A stretch of 64,000 bases of DNA from Aquipuribacter hungaricus (GTDB lineage: Bacteria; Actinomycetota; Actinomycetes; Actinomycetales; JBBAYJ01): assembly GCF_042663885.1 (NCBI RefSeq), contig NZ_JBHSXV010000001.1; one strand, given 5' to 3'. A program made the translations under genes and the position numbers. This document shows, one piece after another, positions 1 to 8,025 of the stretch. A model generated the notes under the pieces. That model searched no databases. It saw only the letters and a program-made list of their open reading frames with translations, and was not told where the DNA came from. Positions within the stretch are counted from its first letter, which is position 1. Every line of letters begins with the position of its first letter.

Positions 1-1
1 C

Positions 2-592
2 GTCCTCCTGACCGCCCTCGCCGTCGGCTGCTCGGTCCTCCTGCCGTTCTCGCTGCGGCCGGGCATCGTCACGGGCCCGCCGTGGCTCGGCGCCGTCGTC
101 GTGTCCGCGCTCCTGGTCCCCCTGGTCGCCGCCGGGCTGGTGGGCCTGGCCGCCGCCCCGCTCGACGGCGTCGCGCTCGTCGCGGCGGTCGCCGCGCTCC
201 TGCTCGCCGCGGCCACGGGCGGCTCGCCGTTCGCGACCGGGGTGCTCCGCCTGGCGGACCCCGCGGCGGCCCGCGCGGCGGAGGGGATGGACCTGCAGAC
301 GGTGTCGCTCGACGTCACCACCTCCCGGCCCGCCCGGCCGCCGCTGGCCACGCTGTCCGCGCCGGGCCTGCTGCGCGGCGGGGCGACGCTCGGGGTGCTC
401 GAGCGGGTCGCCACGTTCGGCACCCTCGCGGCGGCCAGCCCCGAGGGGATCGCCGTCGTCCTCGCCGTCAAGGGGCTGGGCCGGTTCGGCGAGCTCAAGG
501 TCCCGGCCGCGCCGGAGCGCTTCATGATCGGCACGTTCGCCAGCGTGCTCTGGGCCTGCGGCTGCTGGGCCGTCACGCTCACCGTCCTCTGA
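2..592 (+). CDS. Integral membrane protein, C-terminal part (5' end outside window)
   Basis: The frame is open from the window edge, so the N-terminus is missing. About 196 residues are visible. They hold several hydrophobic stretches (residues about 1-16, 29-65 and the last 20) and a central segment with the pattern GVLERVATFG...AVKGLGRFGELK. That pattern recalls a family of uncharacterised actinobacterial membrane proteins; I cannot name its function. No enzyme motif is seen. It ends 43 bp before the convergent molybdopterin oxidoreductase gene. Confidence 0.65.
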   Translation, partial: VLLTALAVGCSVLLPFSLRPGIVTGPPWLGAVVVSALLVPLVAAGLVGLAAAPLDGVALVAAVAALLLAAATGGSPFATGVLRLADPAAARAAEGMDLQTVSLDVTTSRPARPPLATLSAPGLLRGGATLGVLERVATFGTLAAASPEGIAVVLAVKGLGRFGELKVPAAPERFMIGTFASVLWACGCWAVTLTVL

Positions 593-635
593 GCGGCGGC
601 CTCCCTCCGGGCGGCACCGTGCTCTGGAGCGGGCC

Positions 636-2258
636 CTACCCCTCGACGACGACCTCGACCCGGTCGTAGCCCTGCGCGCCGTCGGGGGCGGGGGCCGCGG
701 GCTCCTCCGGCTGCACCTCGCCGGCCGCGTCGACCGCGCGCACCTGCAGCTCGTGGGTGCCGGGCGTCGCGTCCCACTCCCAGCGCCACTGCCGCCACGT
801 GCTGCTGGTGCCGGCGTCGGACAGGTCGGCCTCGGCCCACGGCCCGCCGTCGACGCGCACCTGGACCGCGTCGACGCCGACGTCCATCGCCCACGCCACG
901 CCGGCCACGACCGTCGGTCCCGCGGGCACCGTGCCGCCGGGCACGTCGATGCGGGAGGAGATCTTCACCGGGCCCAGCGCCGACCAGCCGCGGGGCGTCC
1001 AGTAGCCCTGCGCGTTGGCGAAGCGGGTGAGCTGCATCTCGACGACCCACTTGGTCGCCGAGACGTAGCCGTACAGGCCGGGGACGACGAGCCGGGCCGG
1101 GAAGCCGTGCTCGACCGGCAGCGGCTGGCCGTCCATCCCCACGGCGAGCATCGAGCCGCGGTCGTCGGTGAGCGCCTCGACCGGGGTGCCGGCGGTCCAG
1201 CCGTCCACGCTGCGCGAGAGCACCATGTCGGCGCCGGGCAGCGGGCCCGCCTCGGCGAGCAGGTCGGCGGTGCGCACGCCGCGCCACAGCGCGTTGCCGA
1301 CGAGGTCCCCGCCGACGGGGTTGGAGACGCAGCTCAGCGTGGTCCAGCGCTCGACGAGGCTGCGGGCGAGGACGTCGTCCCAGCCGAGCTCGACCTCGCG
1401 CTCGACGAGCCCCGTGATGCGGAGCGACCAGTCGGCGGTCGTGAGGGACGGCACGACGAGCGCGGTATCGATCCGGTAGAAGTCCCGCGACGGCGTCCGG
1501 AACGGGGTGATGCCGCGCACCGCGTCGAAGGTCGCCGACGCCTCGACCGGGGGCAGCGGCTCGGCCGCCGCCGGCAGGACCACCGCGGCGCGCGACCGGG
1601 CCCCGCCCGCGCGGGCCGACGACACCGCCCGCGCCCCCAGGCCCGTGCCGAGGGCGACGGCGCCCGTCCCCCCGAGCAGGACCGCGCGACGCCGCGGGTC
1701 GCCCGGGGCGGCGACGGCGCGCGCCCCGCCGGCGACCGCACCGGTGCCACCGGCCGTGCCGTCCAGGTCGTGCCCGGCGGGGGCCGGGGCGACCCGTGCC
1801 AGCAGGGCCCGCAGCAGCAGGACGCCGACGACCCCGGCGACCACGGCGGGCAGCACCCCGAGGACGCCGAGGTCCGGCCGGGTGAGGGCGGCGGCGCCGC
1901 AGGCCACGGCGAGCAGCGCGGTGACGGGGGTGCCCCAGCCGGGCCGGCGGCTCTCGAGCACCCCGGCCGCCGCCGCCACGGCCGCCGCCACCAGGGCGAC
2001 CACGGTGAGCAGGAACAGCTTGTCGGCGGTGCCGAAGACGGCGATGGCCGCGTCCTTGGCCCAGGCCGGCGTGAGGTCGACGACGAGGTCGGACACCGCG
2101 AGCACCGGCGTGGAGCCCGGCCCGGTGACCACCCCGACGACCTCGGCGGCCGCGATCCCCGCCCCGGCGGCGACGACGCCCGCGGCGGCCGCCCAGCCGG
2201 TCGACCGGCGCACCGGGGCCGGAGGGGCTGCGGGGCGGTCGGTCGTCGTGGCGGTCAC
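636..2258 (-). CDS. Membrane-anchored molybdopterin-dependent oxidoreductase (sulfite oxidase / YedY-like)
   Basis: The 540-residue protein has an N-terminal membrane part with four or five hydrophobic helices (residues about 20-150). A twin-arginine-like stretch (RRRAVLLGG, about residue 190) then leads into an extracytoplasmic catalytic domain. The oxidoreductase molybdopterin-binding domain contains the expected cysteine ligand in TLSCVSNPVGG, followed by a C-terminal Mo-co dimerisation domain rich in beta strands. Actinobacterial proteins of this layout are predicted to reduce or oxidise small S/N compounds at the membrane; the substrate cannot be read from sequence. The start is a GTG. 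The gene stands alone, convergent with the membrane protein on its left. Confidence 0.85.
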   Translation of the reverse strand: MTATTTDRPAAPPAPVRRSTGWAAAAGVVAAGAGIAAAEVVGVVTGPGSTPVLAVSDLVVDLTPAWAKDAAIAVFGTADKLFLLTVVALVAAAVAAAAGVLESRRPGWGTPVTALLAVACGAAALTRPDLGVLGVLPAVVAGVVGVLLLRALLARVAPAPAGHDLDGTAGGTGAVAGGARAVAAPGDPRRRAVLLGGTGAVALGTGLGARAVSSARAGGARSRAAVVLPAAAEPLPPVEASATFDAVRGITPFRTPSRDFYRIDTALVVPSLTTADWSLRITGLVEREVELGWDDVLARSLVERWTTLSCVSNPVGGDLVGNALWRGVRTADLLAEAGPLPGADMVLSRSVDGWTAGTPVEALTDDRGSMLAVGMDGQPLPVEHGFPARLVVPGLYGYVSATKWVVEMQLTRFANAQGYWTPRGWSALGPVKISSRIDVPGGTVPAGPTVVAGVAWAMDVGVDAVQVRVDGGPWAEADLSDAGTSSTWRQWRWEWDATPGTHELQVRAVDAAGEVQPEEPAAPAPDGAQGYDRVEVVVEG

Positions 2259-2349
2259 CGGCCCAGCATGCGCTCCCGCCGGAGGGTCCGGCGACCGGGT
2301 CGGCCGGACGGGTGGCGGTACGTCGTGACGGACCCGGCGGGTGGGGCGC

Positions 2350-3030
2350 TCAGCCGGCGAGCAGCCGGGCCAGCCTCGGGGCCAGCGCCGCCATGGCCTG
2401 CCCGCGGTGGCTGATCGCGTCCTTCTCCGGCGGGGCCAGCTCGGCGCACGTGCGCGTCCCGCCGTCCGGCACGAGCGCCGGGTCGTAGCCGAACCCGCCG
2501 GCGCCGCGGGGCTCGCGCACCAGCGTGCCCGCCAGCCGGCCGGTCGCGACCTCCTCCGCGGCCCCGCCGCCCGGTCCGGACGTGCCGGGGACCACCACGG
2601 CGGCCGCGCACTCGAACCACGCGCCGCGGTGGCCGTCGGGCACGTCGACGAGCTGGTCGAGCAGCAGCCGGAGGTTGGCGGCGTCGTCGCCGTGGCGGCC
2701 CGCCCACCGGGCGGAGAAGATCCCCGGCGACCCGCCCATGACCGCGACGCAGAGCCCCGAGTCGTCGGCCACGGCCGGCAGGCCCGTCGCCGCCGCGACC
2801 GCCCGGGCCTTGAGCAGCGCGTTCTCCGCGAAGGTCACCCCGGACTCGACGACCTCGCCCGGGTCGGGCAGGCCGAGCGCGGGCAGGTCGGACACGGCCA
2901 CGACGTCGCCGTCCGCGAGCCCGGGGACGTGCGGGCGCAGCAGGCGGACGAGCTCGGTCACCTTGTGCGCGTTGCGCGTGGCGAGCACCAGCCGCGGCCC
3001 CGCGTCGCCCACGTCGCCGGCGTCGCTCAC
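2350..3030 (-). CDS. rdgB: RdgB/HAM1-type non-canonical purine NTP pyrophosphatase
   Basis: This house-cleaning enzyme hydrolyses dITP, XTP and ITP to monophosphates and so keeps deaminated purines out of DNA and RNA. The N-terminal substrate loop LATRNAHKVTEL and the central DDSGLCV...GGSPGIFSARWAG block are diagnostic of the family. The C-terminal SHRGQAMAAL is also typical. The GTG start at 3030 gives 226 residues, near the usual 200-220. It overlaps the rph stop by GTGA, so it is probably translationally coupled to rph. The pair rph-rdgB is standard in Actinobacteria. Confidence 0.95.
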   Translation of the reverse strand: MSDAGDVGDAGPRLVLATRNAHKVTELVRLLRPHVPGLADGDVVAVSDLPALGLPDPGEVVESGVTFAENALLKARAVAAATGLPAVADDSGLCVAVMGGSPGIFSARWAGRHGDDAANLRLLLDQLVDVPDGHRGAWFECAAAVVVPGTSGPGGGAAEEVATGRLAGTLVREPRGAGGFGYDPALVPDGGTRTCAELAPPEKDAISHRGQAMAALAPRLARLLAG

Positions 3031-3767
3031 GGCGCCGGCGTCGCGAGGACCCGCTGCTGCTGCTCGGTGAGCAGCGCGCAGCCCAGCAGCGCCAGGTCCA
3101 GCAGCCCGTCGAGCTCCTCGCGGTCGAACGGGGCGCCCTCGGCTGTGCCCTGGACCTCGACGAAGCGGCCGTCGCCGGTGCAGACGACGTTCATGTCCGT
3201 GCCGGCGGAGACGTCCTCGGGGTAGTCCAGGTCGAGCACGGCCCGGCCGCCGACGACGCCGACGCTGATCGCGGAGACCGAGCCGGTCAGGGCCTTGGCG
3301 CCCTTCTTCACGTGGCCCTGCGCCTGCGCCCAGGTGATGGCGTCGGCGAGCGCGACGTAGGCGCCGGTGATGGCGGCGGTCCGGGTGCCGCCGTCGGCCT
3401 GCAGCACGTCGCAGTCCAGGTGGACGGTGTTCTCCCCCAGGGCCGAGGTGTCGACGACGGCGCGCAGCGCCCGCCCGACCAGCCGGGAGATCTCGTGCGT
3501 GCGGCCGCCGACCTTGCCCTTGACCGACTCCCGGTCGCTGCGGGTGTTGGTCGAGCGCGGCAGCATCGCGTACTCCGCGGTCACCCAGCCCTTGCCGGAG
3601 CCCTTGCGCCAGCGCGGCACGCCCGGGGTGAAGCTCGCGGTGCACATCACGCGGGTGCGGCCGAACTCGACGAGCACGCTGCCCTCGGGGTGGTCGGTCC
3701 AGCCGCGGGTGAGGCGGACCTCGCGCAGCTGGTCGGGCAGTCGGCCGTCGTGGCGGGGGCTGGTCAC
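3027..3767 (-). CDS. rph: Ribonuclease PH
   Basis: Phosphorolytic 3'-to-5' exoribonuclease that trims tRNA 3' ends. Family hallmarks are RHDGRLPDQLR at the N-terminus, the PRSTNTRSDRE arginine block, the phosphate-binding QADGGTRTAAITGA segment, and DLDYPED. I chose the GTG at 3767 because family homology begins there (246 residues). The frame stays open to a TTG at 3803, but that extension has no family similarity. The gene sits between the MBL-fold gene upstream and rdgB downstream, overlapping rdgB by 4 bases. Confidence 0.95.
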   Translation of the reverse strand: MTSPRHDGRLPDQLREVRLTRGWTDHPEGSVLVEFGRTRVMCTASFTPGVPRWRKGSGKGWVTAEYAMLPRSTNTRSDRESVKGKVGGRTHEISRLVGRALRAVVDTSALGENTVHLDCDVLQADGGTRTAAITGAYVALADAITWAQAQGHVKKGAKALTGSVSAISVGVVGGRAVLDLDYPEDVSAGTDMNVVCTGDGRFVEVQGTAEGAPFDREELDGLLDLALLGCALLTEQQQRVLATPAP

Positions 3768-3812
3768 CCGGCCATCAAAGCCCCGCGCACCGGCGCCGAC
3801 CAACTCAGGGCC

Positions 3813-4625
3813 TCAGCCGCCGTGGACGACCTCGTGCACGGCGCCGGGCTCGGCGGTCACGGTCCGGCCTAGGAACACCTCGGCCGCCTCCTGCGCGGCG
3901 ACGCCGGGCGGGTTCCACGCCGGGACGTGGGTGAGCACGAGGAGGTCGGCGCCGGCGGCCGCCGCGACCTCGCCCGCGCGCCGGCCCGTGAGGTGGATCC
4001 CGCGGGCCTCGTCACGGCCCTCGACGAACGCGGCCTCGCACAGCAGCAGGTCCGCGCCGGCGGCGGCCTCGTCCAGGCCCTCGCAGGTGTCGGTGTCGCC
4101 GGAGTAGACGAGCGCGTGGTCCTGCCCGGCGGGGTCGGTCCACACCACGCGCAGCGCGTACGCCTCGACCGGGTGCCGGACCGGGAACGGGGTGACTCGC
4201 AGGGAGCCGACCTGAACGCCCGTGCGCGGGGACCACTCCTGGACGTCGAGCTCGGCCGACATGTCCGCCGGGGCGACGAGGTCGTAGCCGCGGGCCAGCC
4301 GGGCCGCGGTCCCCGCCGGGCCGTGGACGGGCACCCGGCGACCGGTGCTGCCGCCGGGGTGGTGGCGCTGCAGGACGTACAGCCCCATGAGGTCCAGGCA
4401 GTGGTCGGCGTGCAGGTGCGACAGCAGGACCGCGTCGAGGTCGCGCGGGTCCAGGTGGTGCTGGAGCGGGCCGAGCGCGCCGCTGCCCAGGTCCAGGACG
4501 ACGCGCGTGGTGCCGCCGTGCCCGTCCGGGGCCTCGACGAGGTAGCACGAGGCCGCCGACCCCGGCCCGGGGTAGGAGCCGGCGCAGCCGACGACGGTCA
4601 GCCGCAGCCCGGTCGGCGCGCTCAC
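3813..4625 (-). CDS. MBL-fold metallohydrolase (Rv1339-type)
   Basis: A 270-residue metallo-beta-lactamase-fold protein with the metal-binding signature SHLHADHCLD, a downstream SGDTDTCEG aspartate and a late histidine (LTHVP). The N-terminal VVGCAGSYPGPGS resembles RNase Z-like and cyclic-nucleotide phosphodiesterase-like members. In Mycobacterium the syntenic Rv1339 has been described as an atypical cAMP phosphodiesterase; extending that activity to this protein is inference. The GTG start overlaps the murI stop by GTGA, indicating one transcript murI-MBL-rph-rdgB. Confidence 0.88.
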   Translation of the reverse strand: MSAPTGLRLTVVGCAGSYPGPGSAASCYLVEAPDGHGGTTRVVLDLGSGALGPLQHHLDPRDLDAVLLSHLHADHCLDLMGLYVLQRHHPGGSTGRRVPVHGPAGTAARLARGYDLVAPADMSAELDVQEWSPRTGVQVGSLRVTPFPVRHPVEAYALRVVWTDPAGQDHALVYSGDTDTCEGLDEAAAGADLLLCEAAFVEGRDEARGIHLTGRRAGEVAAAAGADLLVLTHVPAWNPPGVAAQEAAEVFLGRTVTAEPGAVHEVVHGG

Positions 4626-5440
4626 GCCGGGGCCCCGGTCAGCTCGACCGCCCCGACCACCGGGCCCAGGAACCGCCCGGCCAGGGCCAGGAACGAGGCC
4701 GTGTCCCCGGTGGCGAGGAACCGGTGCTGCGGCGGCGGCGCGTCGTCGGGCCGGTGCAGGTCGTGCGCGGCGAGGACCCGGTAGACGTCCTTGGCGGTCT
4801 CCTCGGCGCTGGAGACGAGGCTGACCTGCTCCCCCATCACCTGGTCGATGACGCCGGTGAGCAGCGGGTAGTGGGTGCAGCCGAGCACGAGCGTGTCCAC
4901 GCCCGCCGCGCGCACGGGCGCCAGGTACTCCTCCGCGACGGCCATGAGCTGCGGGCCGGCCGTGACGCCCTGCTCGACGAACTCCACGAAGCGGGGGCAG
5001 GCGCGGGTGGTCAGCTCCAGGTGGACGGCGGCGGCGAACGCGTCCTCGTAGGCGCGGGAGCTGATGGTCGCCCGGGTCCCGATGACGCCGACCTTCCCGT
5101 TGCGGGTGGCGGCGACCGCGCGGCGTACCGCGGGCGCGATGACCTCGACGACCGGGACGTCGTAGCGCTCGCGCGCGTCGCGCAGCATGGCCGCGCTCGC
5201 GGAGTTGCAGCCGATCACGAGCATCTTCACGCCGGAGTCGACGAGCCGGTCGAGGCACTCCAGCGCGTACCGGCGGACCTCGGCGATCGGCCGCGGGCCG
5301 TACGGCGTGCGCGCGGTGTCGCCGAGGTAGCGGATCGGCTCGTGCGGAAGCTGGTCCAGCACCGCCCGGGCGACGGTCAGCCCGCCCACCCCGGAGTCGA
5401 AGATCCCGATCGGGGCGTCGAGCTCGTCCAGCACGGGCAC
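4622..5440 (-). CDS. murI: Glutamate racemase
   Basis: Cofactor-independent racemase that makes D-glutamate for peptidoglycan. The first catalytic cysteine is in VIGCNSASA and the second in LGCTHYPLL. The N-terminal PIGIFDSGVGGLTV and the GDTARTPYG motif are diagnostic. The length of 272 residues is normal. It starts with GTG and lies directly downstream of the broken cysM, heading the coupled group murI-MBL-rph-rdgB. Confidence 0.96.
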   Translation of the reverse strand: MPVLDELDAPIGIFDSGVGGLTVARAVLDQLPHEPIRYLGDTARTPYGPRPIAEVRRYALECLDRLVDSGVKMLVIGCNSASAAMLRDARERYDVPVVEVIAPAVRRAVAATRNGKVGVIGTRATISSRAYEDAFAAAVHLELTTRACPRFVEFVEQGVTAGPQLMAVAEEYLAPVRAAGVDTLVLGCTHYPLLTGVIDQVMGEQVSLVSSAEETAKDVYRVLAAHDLHRPDDAPPPQHRFLATGDTASFLALAGRFLGPVVGAVELTGAPA

Positions 5441-5455
5441 GAGGGTACGCGCGGG

Positions 5456-6403
5456 TCAGGCCCAGAGCTGGGAGTCCAGCGCCTCCTCGGCGTCGTCGAG
5501 GTCGCCGTCGAAGGCCCCGGTCGACAGGTACTTCCAGCCGCCGTCGCAGACGAGGAACGCGATGTGGGCCTCGCCGCCGTCGCGCGCCACCTGCCGGGCG
5601 ACGCCCAGCGCCGCGTGCAGCACCGCCCCGGTGGACACGCCGGCCCAGATGCCCTCGGCGTCGAGCAGCTCACGGGTGCGCCGGACGGCGTCGCGCGGGC
5701 CGACGGAGAAGCGCCGGTCGAGCACGGTCTCGTCGTACAGCTCCGGGACGAAGCCCTCGTCCATGTTGCGCAGGCCGTACACGAGCTCGCCGTAGCGGGG
5801 CTCCGCGGCGACGACCTGCACGCCGGGGACCTGCTCCTTGAGGAACCGGCCGGCGCCCATGAGGGTCCCCGTGGTGCCCAGGCCGGCGACGAGGTGGGTG
5901 ATCTCGGGCAGGTCGGCGAGCAGCTCCGGCCCCGTCGACTCGTAGTGCGCCTGGGCGTTGGCCTGGTCGGAGTACTGGTCGAGCATCACCCAGTCCGGGT
6001 GCTCGGCCGCGAGCGCGCGGGCCGTGCGGACGGCCTCGTTGGAGCCGCCGGCGGCCGCGGAGAAGCGGACGTCGGCGCCGTAGAGCCGCAGCAGGGCGAC
6101 CCGCTCCGCCGACACGTTCTCCGGCATGACGACGACGAGGTGGTAGCCGGAACGCCGCGAGGCCATCGCCAGCGAGATGCCGGTGTTGCCGCTGGTCGCC
6201 TCCAGCAGCGTCGCGCCCGGCACCAGCCGGCCGTCGGCCTCGGCCGCGCGCAGCATCCACGCCACCGGGCGGTCCTTGACCGAGCCGGTGGGGTTGCGGT
6301 CCTCGAGCTAGGCCCACAGCGTCACCCGCTCCCCGGGCAGCAGCCGGGACAGCCGCACCAGCGGGGTGCCGCCGACGGTGTCCAGGAGCGAGTCCGCGCG
6401 CAC
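5456..6403 (-). pseudogene. cysM: cysM-type cysteine synthase interrupted by an in-frame amber codon
   Basis: Read from the GTG at 6403, the frame encodes a PLP-dependent cysteine synthase of about 315 residues. Codon 32 (6310-6308) is TAG where the family has lysine (W-A-K-L-E-D-R-N-P-T-G; AAG would need one base change). After the stop come the PLP lysine motif (NPTGSVKDR), TSGNTGISLAM and the C-terminal domain, all intact and in frame. No ATG, GTG or TTG lies between the amber codon and the PLP lysine. Restart at the first downstream GTG (6265) would therefore lack that lysine. The gene follows cysO after one intervening codon, as expected for the CysO-dependent (O-phosphoserine) cysteine pathway. 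Real mutation or sequencing error cannot be told apart here. Confidence 0.85.
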
Positions 6404-6406
6404 CTC

Positions 6407-6763
6407 TCAGCGGCCGTCCGCGCCGCCGGCGTCCGCGCCGCCGGCGTCCGCGCCGCCGGCAACCGCGCCGCCGGCCACCGCGGGCAGGATCGTCACGTCG
6501 TCCCCGGGGGCCAGCGGCGTCGTGAGCCCGCCGGTGAACCGGACGTCCTCGTCGTTGACGTAGACGTTGACGAAGCGGCGCAGGCTGCCGTCCTCGACCA
6601 CCCGGCCGCTTAGCCCGCCGTGCCGGGACTCCAGGTCCGCCAGCAGCTCCGCGAGCGTCGTGCCCCGGCCCTCGACGCTGCGGGCACCGCCGGTCAGCGG
6701 GCGCAGGATCGTGGGGATGCGCACGCGCACGGCGGCGTCGGCGTCGGCGGTCAGGTCGCTCAT
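6407..6763 (-). CDS. cysO: CysO-like MoaD/ThiS-family sulfur carrier with repeat-extended C-terminus
   Basis: Ubiquitin-like sulfur carrier of 118 residues. The fold region (VRIPTILRPLTGG, FVNVYVNDEDVRF, TILPAVAGG) closely follows mycobacterial CysO. CysO accepts sulfur as a C-terminal thiocarboxylate on its terminal Gly-Gly and passes it to O-phosphoserine on CysM. In this protein the canonical AVAGG (residues 95-99) is not the end. It is followed by AVAGG, ADAGG, ADAGG and ADGR, 19 extra residues, so no diglycine is terminal. The neighbours are cysM downstream and, across one divergent gene, mec. Proteolytic maturation by Mec, or loss of function, are both possible. Confidence 0.9.
   Translation of the reverse strand: MSDLTADADAAVRVRIPTILRPLTGGARSVEGRGTTLAELLADLESRHGGLSGRVVEDGSLRRFVNVYVNDEDVRFTGGLTTPLAPGDDVTILPAVAGGAVAGGADAGGADAGGADGR
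6421..6480. repeat. Four 15-bp tandem repeats inside the 3' end of cysO
   Basis: Four consecutive 15-bp units, two identical and two with one or two changes, occupy 6421-6435, 6436-6450, 6451-6465 and 6466-6480. Each encodes a pentapeptide ending in Gly-Gly (AVAGG or ADAGG). The array therefore copies the functional tail of CysO itself, as slipped-strand expansion would do. Confidence 0.9.
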
Positions 6764-6856
6764 GGCCCCGGCAACCGCGCCGGCCGCGACGGCTATTCCG
6801 GTCCGGCGGCGCGCCCGCGCGGGCATGGCGCGGCACCTGCTGGGCACAGGCAGGTG

Positions 6857-7387
6857 ATGGAGGGGCTGCCGCGGATCGAGACGCTGGACCGTCGCACCTG
6901 CCTGGAGCTGCTGGCCGGGGCCGAGGTGGGGCGCATGGTCTACGCCGTCCCCTCCGAGCCGCCCGGCGTGGTCCCGGTCAGCTACGTGCTGGACGGGCCG
7001 CCGGGGCACGAGGCCGTCGTCGTGCGGACCACCCACGGCTCCCGCCTGGGGCGCGCCGTGCCGGGGACGGCGGTGTCGTTCGAGGTCGACGAGATCCGGA
7101 CCACGACGCACGAGGGCTGGAGCATCGTGGCCAGCGGGGTCGCCGAGGAGGTCCGCGACGCCGACGTCGTCCGCCGGGTGGAGGAGCGGCTGCGGGCCTG
7201 GGCGCCCGGCTACAAGGACCTCGTCCTCCGGGTGCCGCTGGAGCGGGTCAGCGGGCGGCGGCTGCTGTCGCGCGACCGGGTGATCCAGCTGCCGGAGTCG
7301 CCGGCCCCCCGGTGGCGGCAGGACGCGGGCTGGACGCCGGCCACCCGGACGGCCGCGGAGTACCGCACCGACTTCGACGGACGCTGA
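6857..7387 (+). CDS. Pyridoxamine 5'-phosphate oxidase-like flavin-binding protein
   Basis: This 176-residue protein has the split-barrel FMN-binding pattern: LELLAGAEVGRMVY, a strand ending in VSYVLDG, VVVRTTHGSRLGRAV, VSFEVDEI and GWSIVASGVAEEV. Such proteins bind FMN, F420 or heme and often have no known substrate. I chose ATG 6857; GTG 6854 is the only close alternative. It is transcribed opposite to cysO and mec and is wedged between them, breaking the usual mec-cysO pair. Confidence 0.8.
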   Translation: MEGLPRIETLDRRTCLELLAGAEVGRMVYAVPSEPPGVVPVSYVLDGPPGHEAVVVRTTHGSRLGRAVPGTAVSFEVDEIRTTTHEGWSIVASGVAEEVRDADVVRRVEERLRAWAPGYKDLVLRVPLERVSGRRLLSRDRVIQLPESPAPRWRQDAGWTPATRTAAEYRTDFDGR

Positions 7388-7444
7388 CCCGGGCGCGGGC
7401 CGCGCGGCTGCCGGTCCGCCTGGCCGGGTCGTGTCCGCAGCGCC

Positions 7445-7855
7445 TCAGGCGTCGACGACCTCGACCGGCTCCTCCTCCGCGACGCCGTCGGCGATGCGGA
7501 AGCTGCGGACCTCGTCGACGTCCGGGTCGCGGGTGGACACCAGCAGGTAGTGCGCGCCCGGCTCCGACGCCAGGGTCACGTCGGTACGCGAGGGCACGGC
7601 CTCGGTCGCGGTGTGCGAGTGGTAGACGACGACGGGGTCCTCGTCGCGGGCGTCCATCTCCCGGTAGAGGGCCAGCAGCTCGTCGGGGGCGAGCTCGTAG
7701 AACGTCGGCGAGCGGGCGGCGTTGAGCATCGGCACGAACCGCTCCGGCCGGTCGGACCCGGCGGGCCCGGCGAGGACGCCGCACGCCTCGTCGGGGTGGT
7801 CGCGGCGGGCGTGGGCCAGGACCTGGTCGAGCAGGTCACGACGGATGCGGAGCAC
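7445..7855 (-). CDS. mec: Mec-type JAMM/MPN+ metallopeptidase (CysO-cysteine peptidase)
   Basis: Zinc peptidase of 136 residues. The JAMM motif is complete: Glu23, His79-Ser-His81, then Ser89 and Asp92 with the canonical spacing. In Mycobacterium, Mec releases cysteine from the CysO-cysteine adduct. JAMM proteases of related operons can also trim carrier proteins to expose a diglycine end (QbsD on QbsE), which matters because CysO here has an extended tail. The GTG start at 7855 is preceded by GGCGG. The gene is divergent from the rhodopsin gene. Confidence 0.92.
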   Translation of the reverse strand: MLRIRRDLLDQVLAHARRDHPDEACGVLAGPAGSDRPERFVPMLNAARSPTFYELAPDELLALYREMDARDEDPVVVYHSHTATEAVPSRTDVTLASEPGAHYLLVSTRDPDVDEVRSFRIADGVAEEEPVEVVDA

Positions 7856-8025
7856 CCGCCGAGCGTAGGCGGGCGGCCCCGGTACCCCGATCTGCGCCCG
7901 CTCAAACCGATTCATGGGTTGGTCAACTTGCGCACCACCCCTGGCGGGCGTCTGCTGGACCCGCAACGGGCCACGAGGACGTGGAACGCCACGCCCCCCG
8001 GGTCCACCTACCCCTGGAGCCACGC

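Noticed and set aside
636..2414. Long antisense frames over the molybdopterin gene and similar long frames over most genes.
   Set aside because: They are shadows caused by very high GC content; Arg/Pro/Gly-rich translations and wrong third-position bias show they are not genes.
3768..3803. N-terminal extension of RNase PH from TTG 3803.
   Set aside because: The extra 12 residues lack family similarity; the conserved RHDGR region begins right after GTG 3767.
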